From NCBI RefSeq assembly GCF_000716545.1, contig NZ_JNWZ01000096.1, forward strand, positions 1-34,546: DNA of 34,546 nt, read 5' to 3'. The notes below the pieces were generated by a model, which saw only the letters and a list, made by a program, of their open reading frames with translations, was not told the origin of the DNA and made no database searches. This document shows positions 6,853 through 15,331 of the stretch, one piece after another; position 1 is the first letter of the stretch, and each line of letters opens with the position of its first letter. Source of the DNA: Kitasatospora phosalacinea. GTDB lineage: Bacteria > Actinomycetota > Actinomycetes > Streptomycetales > Streptomycetaceae. The position numbers and the translations under genes were made by a program.

Positions 6853-8478
6853 TCAGCGGTGCGACCCGCGCCGGGTGATCGGGCCGCCCACCGCCAGGAA
6901 GCGGGCCGGTGAGCGGCGGTGGGCGTTCAGCGCGGCGCGGGCGGCGTTGGCGCCGCACGCCCCGTGCACGCCGCCGCCCGGGTGGGCGGAGGCGGAGGCC
7001 AGGTAGAGCCGGGCGACCGGGGTGCGCGCCCCGGCGGTGCCGGGGGTCGGCCGCAGGAACAGCTGCTGGTGCGGGGCCGCGGTGCCGCCGTTGAGGGCGC
7101 CGTCGACCAGGTTGTCGTCGAGCGAGCGCAGCACGGGCGGGGTGAGCACCCGGCGGGCGGCGATCAGGTCGCGGAAACCCGGGGCGAACCGTTCCACCTG
7201 CCGCTCGACGCGGTCGGCCATCGCCTCGCCCTCGCGCTCGTCCCACCGCCCGGTGATGCCGTCCGGCCCCAGGTCCGCGCTGATCCGCTGCGGGACGTGC
7301 GTGTAGGCCCAGGCCGACTCGGTACCGGCGGGCGAACGGCTGGGGTCGGCCACCGTCATCTGCCCGAACAGGGCGAAGGGACGGGCGGGCAGCCGCCCGG
7401 TGAGCACCTGGTGCGCGAAGTCGCCGAGCTCGTTCATGTCCGCGCCCAGGTGCACGGTGCCGGCCCGGCCGGCCAGGGGCGCCGTCCAGGGGACGGGGCC
7501 GCGCAGCGCCCAGTCCACCTTCACCGTGCCGAAGTCCCACTGGAAGCGGCCCATGTCCCGGCGCAGCGACGCCGGCAGGTGCTCCCAGCCGATCAGGCCG
7601 CCGTACAGGGCGGTCGCGGAGGTGTCCGCCAGGACGGCCCGCACGGCCCGGTGGCCGCGGCCGTCCGCGGTGCGCACCCCGAGCGCCGTCCCGCGCCGCA
7701 CCACCACCTCCCGCACCGGTTGCCCGCAGTGCACCTCCCCGCCCCTGGACTCCAGCCGGCGCACCAGCGCCCCGGTCAGCGCGGACGCCCCGCCGACCGG
7801 CACCGGCCAGCCGTGCCGCCGGCCCAGCATCGCCATCAGCCACCCGAACGCGCCGCTGCCCGCCGCCTCCGGCAGCAGGTCCGCGTGCAGGGCGCAGCCG
7901 GCCAGCAGCATCCCCGGTGCGTCGCCCTCGAACTCCTCCTCCGCCAGCCGCCGCACCGGCAGGGCCAGGAAACGCGCCAGGTCGAGCAGCCCGGCCGCCC
8001 GCAACCGGGCCGCGATCGCCGCCCCCGCCCGCACCGGGGGGAACGGCGTGAGCAGACCGTTCACCAAGTGCGGCTCCAACTCGTCCCAGCGCTCCCCCAA
8101 CCGGCGCCAGGCCCGGGCGTCGGCCGCGCCGAACATCCGCTCCAGCCGGTCGTCCGCGTCCGGTGCCCCGTCCTCCTGGTACAGACCGGCGCAGCGGCCG
8201 TCCGGCAGCGGGTGGGCCAGCACCAGCGGGGCGCGGCTCCAGCGCAGCCCGAACTCCTCCAGCCCCAGCCCCCGGATCGCCGGCGAGGCGACGGCCAGCG
8301 GGTGGAAGGAACTGAACAGGTCGGAGACGAACCGCGGATCCACCCCCCGGTCGCTGCGCACCGCCCCGCCCGGCTCGTCCTGCGCCTCCAGCACGACGAC
8401 GTGCCAGCCCGCGTCCGCCAGCAGGTTGGCCGCGACCAGCCCGTTGGGACCGGACCCGATCACGATCGCGTCAGCCAT
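6853..8478 (-). CDS. FAD-dependent oxidoreductase, phytoene-desaturase-like (COG1233)
   Basis: A 541-residue flavoprotein. The dinucleotide-binding motif is at the N-terminus (AIVIGSGPNGLVAANLLADA) and is followed by the VVVLEAQDEPGGA segment that binds the FAD ribose and pyrophosphate. The C-terminus has the matching FAD motif (LYLASASAHPGGGVHGACG). This N- plus C-terminal pairing marks the phytoene desaturase/retinol saturase-like family. No phytoene synthase or other carotenoid gene is nearby, so carotenoid metabolism is not supported. The ATG at 8478 is preferred over one at 8499 because GAGGAGGG sits about 6 nt before it. Operon partner: the SRPBCC gene downstream. The phosphatase gene upstream ends about 100 bp away. 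Confidence 0.88.
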   Translation of the reverse strand: MADAIVIGSGPNGLVAANLLADAGWHVVVLEAQDEPGGAVRSDRGVDPRFVSDLFSSFHPLAVASPAIRGLGLEEFGLRWSRAPLVLAHPLPDGRCAGLYQEDGAPDADDRLERMFGAADARAWRRLGERWDELEPHLVNGLLTPFPPVRAGAAIAARLRAAGLLDLARFLALPVRRLAEEEFEGDAPGMLLAGCALHADLLPEAAGSGAFGWLMAMLGRRHGWPVPVGGASALTGALVRRLESRGGEVHCGQPVREVVVRRGTALGVRTADGRGHRAVRAVLADTSATALYGGLIGWEHLPASLRRDMGRFQWDFGTVKVDWALRGPVPWTAPLAGRAGTVHLGADMNELGDFAHQVLTGRLPARPFALFGQMTVADPSRSPAGTESAWAYTHVPQRISADLGPDGITGRWDEREGEAMADRVERQVERFAPGFRDLIAARRVLTPPVLRSLDDNLVDGALNGGTAAPHQQLFLRPTPGTAGARTPVARLYLASASAHPGGGVHGACGANAARAALNAHRRSPARFLAVGGPITRRGSHR

Positions 8479-8579
8479 CTCACCCTCCTCGGACGTCATC
8501 CGGTCCGCGTCTGCCCGACCGTCCGATCCGCACACGTGCGCGGCCGCCGGTCGTCGGCGGTGAGGGTGCCGGCGACGGC

Positions 8580-11051
8580 CTACCGCACCTCGATGCCCAC
8601 CAGACAGGTGTCGTCGTCGGTGTCGGCGCCGCTGTAGCGCAGCAGGTGGTCCAGGTGGGCGTCGAGCGCGGTGGCGCCCTCGCGGGGGGCCGCCTCGGAG
8701 AGGGACACCAGGTTGGCGAGGGAGGCGTGCAGGCCCTGGTCGCGGCGCTCGATCAGGCCGTCGGTGTACATCACGATCCGGTCGCCCGGCCGCAGCTCGA
8801 TCTCGCTCTCCTGGTACTCGGCCTGGTCGAGCACGCCCAGCAGGAGGCCGTCCACCTGCGGCAGGCACTGCGCGCTGCCGCCGCGCAGCAGCACCGGCGG
8901 GAGGTGGCCCGCCCGGGCCCAGCGCAGCAGGCGGCGCTCCGGGTCGTACAGGCCGCAGACCGCGGTGGCCGTGACGTTGTCGGTCAGGTGGTGCGTCACG
9001 CTGTTCAGCCAGGCCAGCAGCTGGGCCGGACCGGCCCCGGTGGCGGCCAGCCCGCGCAGCGCGTTGCGCAGCGCCACCATCCCGGTGGCGGCCTCGATGC
9101 CGTGCCCGGCGACGTCGCCCACGCACACCAGCACCTGCCCCGAGGGCAGCGGCAGCGCGTCGTACCAGTCCCCGCCGACCAGGTGGTCCTTCTCGGCGGG
9201 GCGGTAGCGCACCGCCACGTCCAGGTTGTTCAGCGTCCGCGGGCCGGTGCTGGGCGGCATGATGGCGTGCTGGAGCTGGCGGACCAGCCGGTGCCGCTCG
9301 GCGACCTGCTGCTCGGTCTGGGCCAGCTGGTCGCGGGTCGCGGCCAGGGCGACCTCGGTCCAGTGCTGGGCCGAGATGTCCTGGTAGGCGCCGCGGATCG
9401 CGCTGAGCCGCTCCGACGGGTCGTGGACCGGCTCGGCCACCACCCGGATGTGCCGGGTCACGCCGTCCGCGCGCTGCAGGCGGAAGGCCGTGGACGCCGG
9501 GCGGCGGTGGTGCAGCAGGGTGCGCAGGAAGCGGTCGACGGCGTGGCGGTCGTCCGGGTGGGTGTGGTCGGGCAGCCGCTCCAGCGCGATCGGCCGCGCG
9601 GTGGCGGGCAGCCCGTACAGCTCGAACAGCGTGTCGTTCCAGACCACCTGGCGGGCGTCCAGGTCCTCCTCGAACCCGCCGATCCGGCCCAGCCGCTGCG
9701 CGTGGTGCAGCAGGCGGGCGATCTTCGGGGTGTTGTCGGCCAGCCGCCACAGCACCGTGACGTGGCCGCCGTGCCGGCTGATGGACACGTACGCGTCGGT
9801 GATCAGTGGCACCCCGTCGACCAGGGCGGCCAGCCGCATCCGCGGGTCCCGGAACGGCGTCCCGGTGGCGTGGACGTCCTCCACGGCCTCCAGCAGGTTG
9901 CCCTCCTGCGCGGCCAGGGGGTACGCCTCCAGCAGGGGCGAGCCGACGATGGCACCGGTCGGGCGGCCCGCGAAGTCCACGAACGCCGGATTGGCGTGGC
10001 GGATCACGAAGCGCGGCGGGAAGCCGTCGTCGGCCGGCTCCAGCACCATGCACGGGTCGAGCAGCCCGTCGACCAGCCGGGCCAGCTCGTCCAGCCGCCC
10101 GGTCGCCGGGGCCTCCTCCGGGCCGTCCCCGGCCCAGGTCTCCAGGGTGGCCGCGCACAGCTCGGCCAGCGCCTCGAACTGCCGCTGCAACGACTGCGAC
10201 TGCTCCGGCAGGTCCTCGCGCCAGCACACCTCCAGCACGCCGATCAGCCGGCCGCCCACCCCCGCCGGGACGGCGATCCGGCCGCCGCTCGCCTCGTGCT
10301 GCCCGATCGACGGGACGGCCGCGTCGGCGAGGGTGCGGTACGCCACCGGCGCGCGCCCGTCCAGGGCCCGGCGGGCCGCGGTGACCACCCCGGGCGGCAC
10401 GTGGCGCCACCGGCGGGCCTCCGTCTCGGCGAAGCCCGCGCTGCCCGCCAGCGACAGCGAGAGGTCCGGGCGGGCCGCCCAGATCGCCACGGCGACCGCG
10501 CCCAGCGGGCGCAGCGCGTGCTCCAGCATGGCCCGGGCCGCCGCCGCCGCGTCGCTGCCGCTCAGCGCGTCCGCCTCGGTGTTGCGCAGCCGGACGCCGA
10601 CCCCGGAGGAGACCGGGTCCGCCGTCCGGGCCACGAACTCCTGGGCGGCCTCGGAGATCTTGTCCGCGGCGGCCTGGTTGACCAGGCCGGCGGCGAGCTC
10701 CAGGGGAGTGGAACCGGCCTGCTCCGCCAGCAGCCGCAGCTGCCCGGCGGCCTCGGTCGGCCCGCAGCGCAGCCGCTCCACCAGGATGCCCACCGCCATC
10801 TCCACCACCGACCGGCCCGCGGCGTGCGCCTGCGCCTCGTCGAGCTGCCGGCGCAGCTGCTCCACCGTGCCGGCCAGCCGCCCGATGGGCCCGCTGTCCG
10901 CCTCGCTGCCGTCCACCACGGTGCCGTCCAGCGCGCCGCCCGGCTCCGCGAGGGACTCGATCGCGGCGGGCCGGCGGGCGGCGACCAGCCCGGCCGGGTA
11001 CGGCGCGGCCGACGGGCCCTGGTCGGGGTGCGACTCCCGGGACTGGTGCAC
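8580..11051 (-). CDS. ANTAR-GAF-PAS-PAS-SpoIIE (PP2C) phosphatase
   Basis: An 823-residue multidomain signalling protein. Residues ~75-130 (RSVVEMAVGILVERLRCG, then EAAGQLRLLAE) match an ANTAR helical domain, normally an RNA-binding antiterminator but here at the N-terminus. A GAF domain spans ~165-300 and PAS domains lie at ~330-450 and ~465-590. A coiled linker (LAQTEQQVAERHRLVRQLQ) leads into a SpoIIE-type phosphatase (~600-820) with metal motifs GGDWYDALPL, GDVAGHG, MYTDGLIERRD and DDDTCLV. All metal-binding Asp residues appear present. Expected role: dephosphorylating an anti-anti-sigma STAS protein when the sensors are triggered. The start is the GTG at 11051: AGGAG is 8 nt upstream, better spaced than for the nearby out-of-frame ATG. 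It lies 61 bp after the HAMP kinase gene on the same strand. Confidence 0.9.
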   Translation of the reverse strand: MHQSRESHPDQGPSAAPYPAGLVAARRPAAIESLAEPGGALDGTVVDGSEADSGPIGRLAGTVEQLRRQLDEAQAHAAGRSVVEMAVGILVERLRCGPTEAAGQLRLLAEQAGSTPLELAAGLVNQAAADKISEAAQEFVARTADPVSSGVGVRLRNTEADALSGSDAAAAARAMLEHALRPLGAVAVAIWAARPDLSLSLAGSAGFAETEARRWRHVPPGVVTAARRALDGRAPVAYRTLADAAVPSIGQHEASGGRIAVPAGVGGRLIGVLEVCWREDLPEQSQSLQRQFEALAELCAATLETWAGDGPEEAPATGRLDELARLVDGLLDPCMVLEPADDGFPPRFVIRHANPAFVDFAGRPTGAIVGSPLLEAYPLAAQEGNLLEAVEDVHATGTPFRDPRMRLAALVDGVPLITDAYVSISRHGGHVTVLWRLADNTPKIARLLHHAQRLGRIGGFEEDLDARQVVWNDTLFELYGLPATARPIALERLPDHTHPDDRHAVDRFLRTLLHHRRPASTAFRLQRADGVTRHIRVVAEPVHDPSERLSAIRGAYQDISAQHWTEVALAATRDQLAQTEQQVAERHRLVRQLQHAIMPPSTGPRTLNNLDVAVRYRPAEKDHLVGGDWYDALPLPSGQVLVCVGDVAGHGIEAATGMVALRNALRGLAATGAGPAQLLAWLNSVTHHLTDNVTATAVCGLYDPERRLLRWARAGHLPPVLLRGGSAQCLPQVDGLLLGVLDQAEYQESEIELRPGDRIVMYTDGLIERRDQGLHASLANLVSLSEAAPREGATALDAHLDHLLRYSGADTDDDTCLVGIEVR

Positions 11052-11112
11052 GGCATGGACTCCTGTGGTTCTGCGGGCGGGCGGGGCGAGGCGGGCCGAG
11101 GGCGACGGGCGG

Positions 11113-14100
11113 CTACCCGGCGAGCAGCTGGGCCTCGATGCGGCTGATCAGCTCACCCGCGTCGACCGGCTTGGTGACGTAGTCGCTGGCCCCGGAGCCG
11201 AGGCTCTTCTCGCGGTCGCCGACCATCGCCTTGGCGGTCACCGCGATGATCGGCAGCCGCGCGTGCTGCGGCATGGCGCGGATCGCCGCGGTGGCGGTGT
11301 AGCCGTCCATCTCGGGCATCATCACGTCCATCAGGATGACGTCGATGTCCGGGTTGGCGGCCAGCGTCTCCAGCGCCGCCCGGCCGTTCTCGGCCTGCAG
11401 CACCCGCATGCCGTGCAGTTCCAGGATGCCGGTGATGGCGTACAGGTTGCGGTCGTCGTCGTCGACGACCAGCACCAGGCGGCCGTTCAGGACGGAGTTC
11501 CCGGCCTCCCACGGGTCGGCCTGCGGGGCTCCGCGCACCAGCGGGACGTCGTCGGGGTGGTCGGCGCTCATGTGCAGCGCGATGCGCTCGCGCAGCTCGT
11601 CCAGGCTGGAGATGACCTCCAGCGGGCGGGACCCGGCGCGGGAGAGCTCGTCGGCGTCGCCCGGCGTGCCGCGGTTGCTGTGCACCAGCACCGGCACGCC
11701 CTGCAGCGCGGGGTCGCGGTCCATGTCGCGCAGCAGCGCGTGGGCCGCGCCGTCCGGCAGGTCGAGGTCCAGCACGACGCAGTGCGAGGGGGCGGACGCC
11801 AGCACGGCCGCGGCCTCGACCGCGCCGACCGCGGTCACCACCTCCACCCGGGGCCGGCCCTCCCCGGGCCCGGCGAGCCCGGCCGGCTCGGCGGTGGCGT
11901 TCTCGGCGACCAGCGACAGCAGGCCGCCCTTGCGCTCCTCGACGACCAGCAGGCGGCGCGGCTGGAGCGGCGCGGCGCCCTCGTCGGAGCCCTGGTGCGG
12001 GGCGTCGGCGGGCGCCTCCCGCCCGCCGTCCGCCGCGTCGGCCCGCGGGCCGACCTCCAGCGCGAGGAACTCCGGGCGGGCGACGGGCAGGAACAGCGTG
12101 AAGGTGCTGCCGCTGCCCAGCACGCTCTCGGCGGTGATCGCACCGCCGAGCAGGTAGGCGATCTCGCGACTGATCGACAGGCCCAGCCCGGTGCCGCCGT
12201 ACTTGCGGCTGGTGGTGCCGTCGGCCTGCTGGAACGCGCCGAAGACGCTCTCCAGGTGCTGCGGCGCGATGCCGATGCCGGTGTCGGAGACCTGGAAGGC
12301 CAGCACCTGCCCGCCGCGGCGCACCCCCTCGGGGACCTGCTCCTCCAGGGCGAGCCCGATCCGCAGCTCGACCCGGCCCCGCTCGGTGAACTTCACCGCG
12401 TTGGAGAGCAGGTTCCGCAGCACCTGGCGCAGCCGGTAGTCGTCGGTGACGAGCTGCTCGGGCACGTCCGCCGCCGTCCGCACGGTGAAGGTCAGGCCCT
12501 TCTGGCCGGTCAGCGGCTTGAAGGTGGCCTCGGCGTACTCCAGCAGGCTGCGCAGCGCCACCGGTTCGGGGCTGAGGTCCATCTTGCCCGCCTCGACCTT
12601 GGACAGGTCGAGGATGTCGTTGATCAGCTGCAGCAGGTCGGAGCCGGCCGAGTGGATGATGCCCGCGTACTCGACCTGCTTGGCGGTCAGGTTCCGGGTC
12701 GGGTTCTGGGCGAGCAGCTGGGCCAGGATGAGCAGGCTGTTGAGCGGGGTGCGCAGCTCGTGGCTCATGTTGGCCAGGAACTCCGACTTGTACGTGGAGG
12801 CCAGCGAGAGCTGGTGCGCGCGGTCCTCCAGCTCCTGCCGGGCCTGCTCGATCTCCAGGTTCTTGGTCTCGATGTCCCGGTTCTGCGCGGCCAGCAGGGC
12901 GGCCTTGTCCTCCAGCTCCGCGTTGGACGCCTGGAGTTCCTCCTGCCGGGCCTGCAACTCCTGCGAACGGACCTGCAGTTCGGCGGTCAGCCGCTGCGAC
13001 TCGCCCAGCAGCTCGTCGGTGCGGACGTTGGCGACGATGGTGTTCAGGTTGACGCCGACGGTCTCCATCAGCTGGTCGAGGAAGGCCCGGTGGACGTCGG
13101 GGAACGGCCGGATCGAGGCCAGCTCGATCACGCCGAGCACCTGGTCCTCGACCACGATCGGGACGACCAGCAGCGACAGGTCCTCGGTCCGGCCGAGGCC
13201 GGAGGACGCCGACAGGTAGCCGGCCGGGAGGTCGTCGGCCGCGATGGTGCGCCGGCTGCGGGCGGCCTGCCCGACGAACGACTCGCCGAGCCGGAAGCTG
13301 GTCGGCCGCCCGCCGTCCGGGTACGCGTACGAGCCGATCAGCCGCAGCACCGTGGCGCCGTCGGCCTCCTCGGCGAGGTAGAACGCGCCGACCTGGGCGC
13401 CCACCAGCGGGGTGAGCTCGTCCATGACCGCCTCGGCGACCACCGCCAGGTCCCGCTGGCCCTGGAGCAGGCCGGAGAAGCGGGCCAGGTTGGTCTTCAG
13501 CCAGTCCTGCTCCTCGTTGGCGCGGGTGGTCTCGCGCAGCGAACCGACCATCGCGTTGATGTTGTCCTTGAGGTCGGCGACCTCGCCGGAGGCGTCCACC
13601 GTGATCGAGCGGGTCAGGTCGCCCGCCGCGACGGCGCTGGTCACCTCGGCGATCGCCCGGACCTGCCGGGTCAGGTTCCCGGCGAGCTCGTTGACGTTCT
13701 CGGTGAGCCGCTTCCAGGTGCCGGAGACGCCCTCCACGTCGGTGAGGTCCTTCCAGGTGCCGGCGACGTTCGGCACCCGGGCCTGGCCGCCGAGGATGCC
13801 CTCGGTGCCGACCTCGCGGGCGACGCGGGTCACCTCGTCGGCGAACGCCGAGAGGGTGTCCACCATGGTGTTGATCACCCCGGCCAGCGCCGCGACCTCG
13901 CCCTCCGCCTCGACGGTGATCTTCTGGCTGAGGTCGCCGCGCGCCACCGCGGTGGCGACCTGGGCGATCGAGCGGACCTGGCCGGTCAGGTTGGAGGCCA
14001 TCACGTTGACGTTGTCGGTGAGGTCCTTCCAGGTGCCGGAGACGCCCCGGACGGTGGCCTGGCCGCCCAGGTTGCCGGCCGTGCCGACCTCGCGGGCGAC

Positions 14101-15153
14101 GCGGGTCACCTCGTCGGCGAACGCGGAGAGCTGGTCGACCATCGTGTTGATGGTCTCCTTCAGCTCCAGGATCTCGCCCCGGGCGTCCACCCGGATCTTC
14201 TGCGTCAGGTCGCCCTTGGCGACGGCCGTGGTGACCTGGGCGATCGCGCGGACCTGGGCGGTCAGGTTGTCGGCCATCACGTTCACCGACTCGGTCAGGT
14301 CGCGCCAGGTGCCCGAGACGTCCCGGACGTCCGCCTGGCCGCCGAGCCGCCCCTCGGTGCCGACCTCGCGGGCGACGCGGGTGACCTCGCCGGCGAACGA
14401 GCTGAGCTGGTCGACCATCGTGTTGATGGTGTCCTTCAGCTCCAGGATCTCGCCGCGCGCCGTCACGGTGATCTTCTGCGACAGGTCGCCCTCGGCCACC
14501 GCGGTGGCGACCTGGGCGATCGCGCGGACCTGGCCGGTCAGGTTGCCCGCCATCGAGTTGACGCTGTCGGTCAGGTCGCGCCAGGTGCCGGAGACGCCCT
14601 TCACGTCGGCCTGGCCGCCGAGGATGCCCTCGGTGCCGACCTCGCGGGCGACGCGGGTGACCTCGCCGGCGAACGAGCTGAGCTGGTCGACCATCGTGTT
14701 GACGGTGTTCTTCAGCTCCAGGATCTCGCCCCGGGCGTCCACCGTGATCTTCTGCGACAGGTCGCCCTTGGCGACGGCGGTGGCCACCTGCGCGATGTCG
14801 CGCACCTGGGTGGTGAGGTTGCCCGCCATCGCGTTGACCGAGTCGGTCAGGTCCTCCCAGGTGCCGGACACCCCGGGGACGACGGCCTGGCCGCCCAGCT
14901 GACCCTCGGTGCCGACCTCGCGGGCCACCCGGGTCACCTCGGAGGTGAACCGCGACAACTGGGCCACCATGCCGTTGAACACCGTGGCGATCTCGCCCAG
15001 CAGCCCGTCCGCGTCACCGGCCAGCTTGGTGCTGAAGTCGCCGTCGCGCACGGCGGTCAGACCCGCGAGCAGCAGCCGGAGCTCGGCCTCGCCGATCTTC
15101 GAGCGGTCGGCCGCCCCTTGCTGCGCGTCCCGCGACGTCGTCGAGCCAGCCAT
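11113..15153 (-). CDS. Nik1-like HAMP-repeat hybrid histidine kinase
   Basis: A 1346-residue soluble-looking kinase with no membrane helix. Five tandem ~92-residue HAMP units, each starting [11 protein letters not shown], fill residues ~75-550; HAMP-type sequence also precedes them. Next are a GAF domain (~565-700), a long coiled coil (~705-790), HisKA with [10 protein letters not shown] (His798), and HATPase (N box NLLSNAVKF, then DTGIGI and GGTGLGLSI). The first receiver (~1065-1190) is degenerate, with Glu replacing the usual acidic pocket. The last receiver has VLVVDDDD and [12 protein letters not shown] (Asp1276). Related fungal and actinobacterial Nik1-type kinases sense osmotic or envelope stress. 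The ATG at 15153 follows AGGAGGCGGAG. The fifth repeat carries an extra 13 residues. An operon with the phosphatase downstream is likely. Confidence 0.92.
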   Translation of the reverse strand: MAGSTTSRDAQQGAADRSKIGEAELRLLLAGLTAVRDGDFSTKLAGDADGLLGEIATVFNGMVAQLSRFTSEVTRVAREVGTEGQLGGQAVVPGVSGTWEDLTDSVNAMAGNLTTQVRDIAQVATAVAKGDLSQKITVDARGEILELKNTVNTMVDQLSSFAGEVTRVAREVGTEGILGGQADVKGVSGTWRDLTDSVNSMAGNLTGQVRAIAQVATAVAEGDLSQKITVTARGEILELKDTINTMVDQLSSFAGEVTRVAREVGTEGRLGGQADVRDVSGTWRDLTESVNVMADNLTAQVRAIAQVTTAVAKGDLTQKIRVDARGEILELKETINTMVDQLSAFADEVTRVAREVGTAGNLGGQATVRGVSGTWKDLTDNVNVMASNLTGQVRSIAQVATAVARGDLSQKITVEAEGEVAALAGVINTMVDTLSAFADEVTRVAREVGTEGILGGQARVPNVAGTWKDLTDVEGVSGTWKRLTENVNELAGNLTRQVRAIAEVTSAVAAGDLTRSITVDASGEVADLKDNINAMVGSLRETTRANEEQDWLKTNLARFSGLLQGQRDLAVVAEAVMDELTPLVGAQVGAFYLAEEADGATVLRLIGSYAYPDGGRPTSFRLGESFVGQAARSRRTIAADDLPAGYLSASSGLGRTEDLSLLVVPIVVEDQVLGVIELASIRPFPDVHRAFLDQLMETVGVNLNTIVANVRTDELLGESQRLTAELQVRSQELQARQEELQASNAELEDKAALLAAQNRDIETKNLEIEQARQELEDRAHQLSLASTYKSEFLANMSHELRTPLNSLLILAQLLAQNPTRNLTAKQVEYAGIIHSAGSDLLQLINDILDLSKVEAGKMDLSPEPVALRSLLEYAEATFKPLTGQKGLTFTVRTAADVPEQLVTDDYRLRQVLRNLLSNAVKFTERGRVELRIGLALEEQVPEGVRRGGQVLAFQVSDTGIGIAPQHLESVFGAFQQADGTTSRKYGGTGLGLSISREIAYLLGGAITAESVLGSGSTFTLFLPVARPEFLALEVGPRADAADGGREAPADAPHQGSDEGAAPLQPRRLLVVEERKGGLLSLVAENATAEPAGLAGPGEGRPRVEVVTAVGAVEAAAVLASAPSHCVVLDLDLPDGAAHALLRDMDRDPALQGVPVLVHSNRGTPGDADELSRAGSRPLEVISSLDELRERIALHMSADHPDDVPLVRGAPQADPWEAGNSVLNGRLVLVVDDDDRNLYAITGILELHGMRVLQAENGRAALETLAANPDIDVILMDVMMPEMDGYTATAAIRAMPQHARLPIIAVTAKAMVGDREKSLGSGASDYVTKPVDAGELISRIEAQLLAG
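12300..15000 (-). repeat. Five ~276-bp tandem HAMP-coding repeats (within about 13500-14960)
   Basis: The HAMP units of the kinase gene repeat at the DNA level every ~276 bp between about 13500 and 14960. Segments such as the reverse complement of TCGCGGGCGACGCGGGT recur almost unchanged at about 13810, 14093, 14369, 14645 and 14921. Such repeats can recombine and change repeat number. The coordinates given for this entry are generous; the repeats proper lie inside 13500-14960. Confidence 0.6.
13699..13776 (-). repeat. 39-bp imperfect tandem duplication in HAMP repeat 5
   Basis: Residues [13 protein letters not shown] are followed at once by [13 protein letters not shown]. The two 13-residue blocks correspond to 13738-13776 and 13699-13737, and about 30 of 39 bases match. 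The other four HAMP units have only one such block, so repeat 5 is 13 residues longer. Confidence 0.85.
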
Positions 15154-15285
15154 CGAAGCTCCGCCTCCTGCCACGCCCCGCCGTCCGACGGGGCAACCGA
15201 TCGAGCGCACGGGCCACCCGGCAACCGCGTCGACCGCGGAACCCGGAGCCCCGGGCGAGGCTACCCCAGCCGCCGCGGTGGGCGG

Positions 15286-15302
15286 AAAAACCCCGGACGG
15301 GG
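15286..15302 (-). terminator. Candidate Rho-independent terminator after the hybrid kinase-phosphatase gene
   Basis: On the minus strand the sequence reads CCCCGTCCGGGGTTTTT, a short GC stem with a 4-nt loop and five T. It lies about 30 bp past the stop of the gene at 15332. The stem is short for this composition, so it is a weak terminator candidate. It separates that gene from the HAMP kinase. Confidence 0.45.
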
Positions 15303-15331
15303 CCGGTCGGGGACGCGGCCCTCCGCGGCCC

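Noticed and set aside
6853..8478. Carotenoid biosynthesis locus
   Set aside because: The flavoprotein resembles phytoene desaturases, but no phytoene synthase or other crt gene is present.
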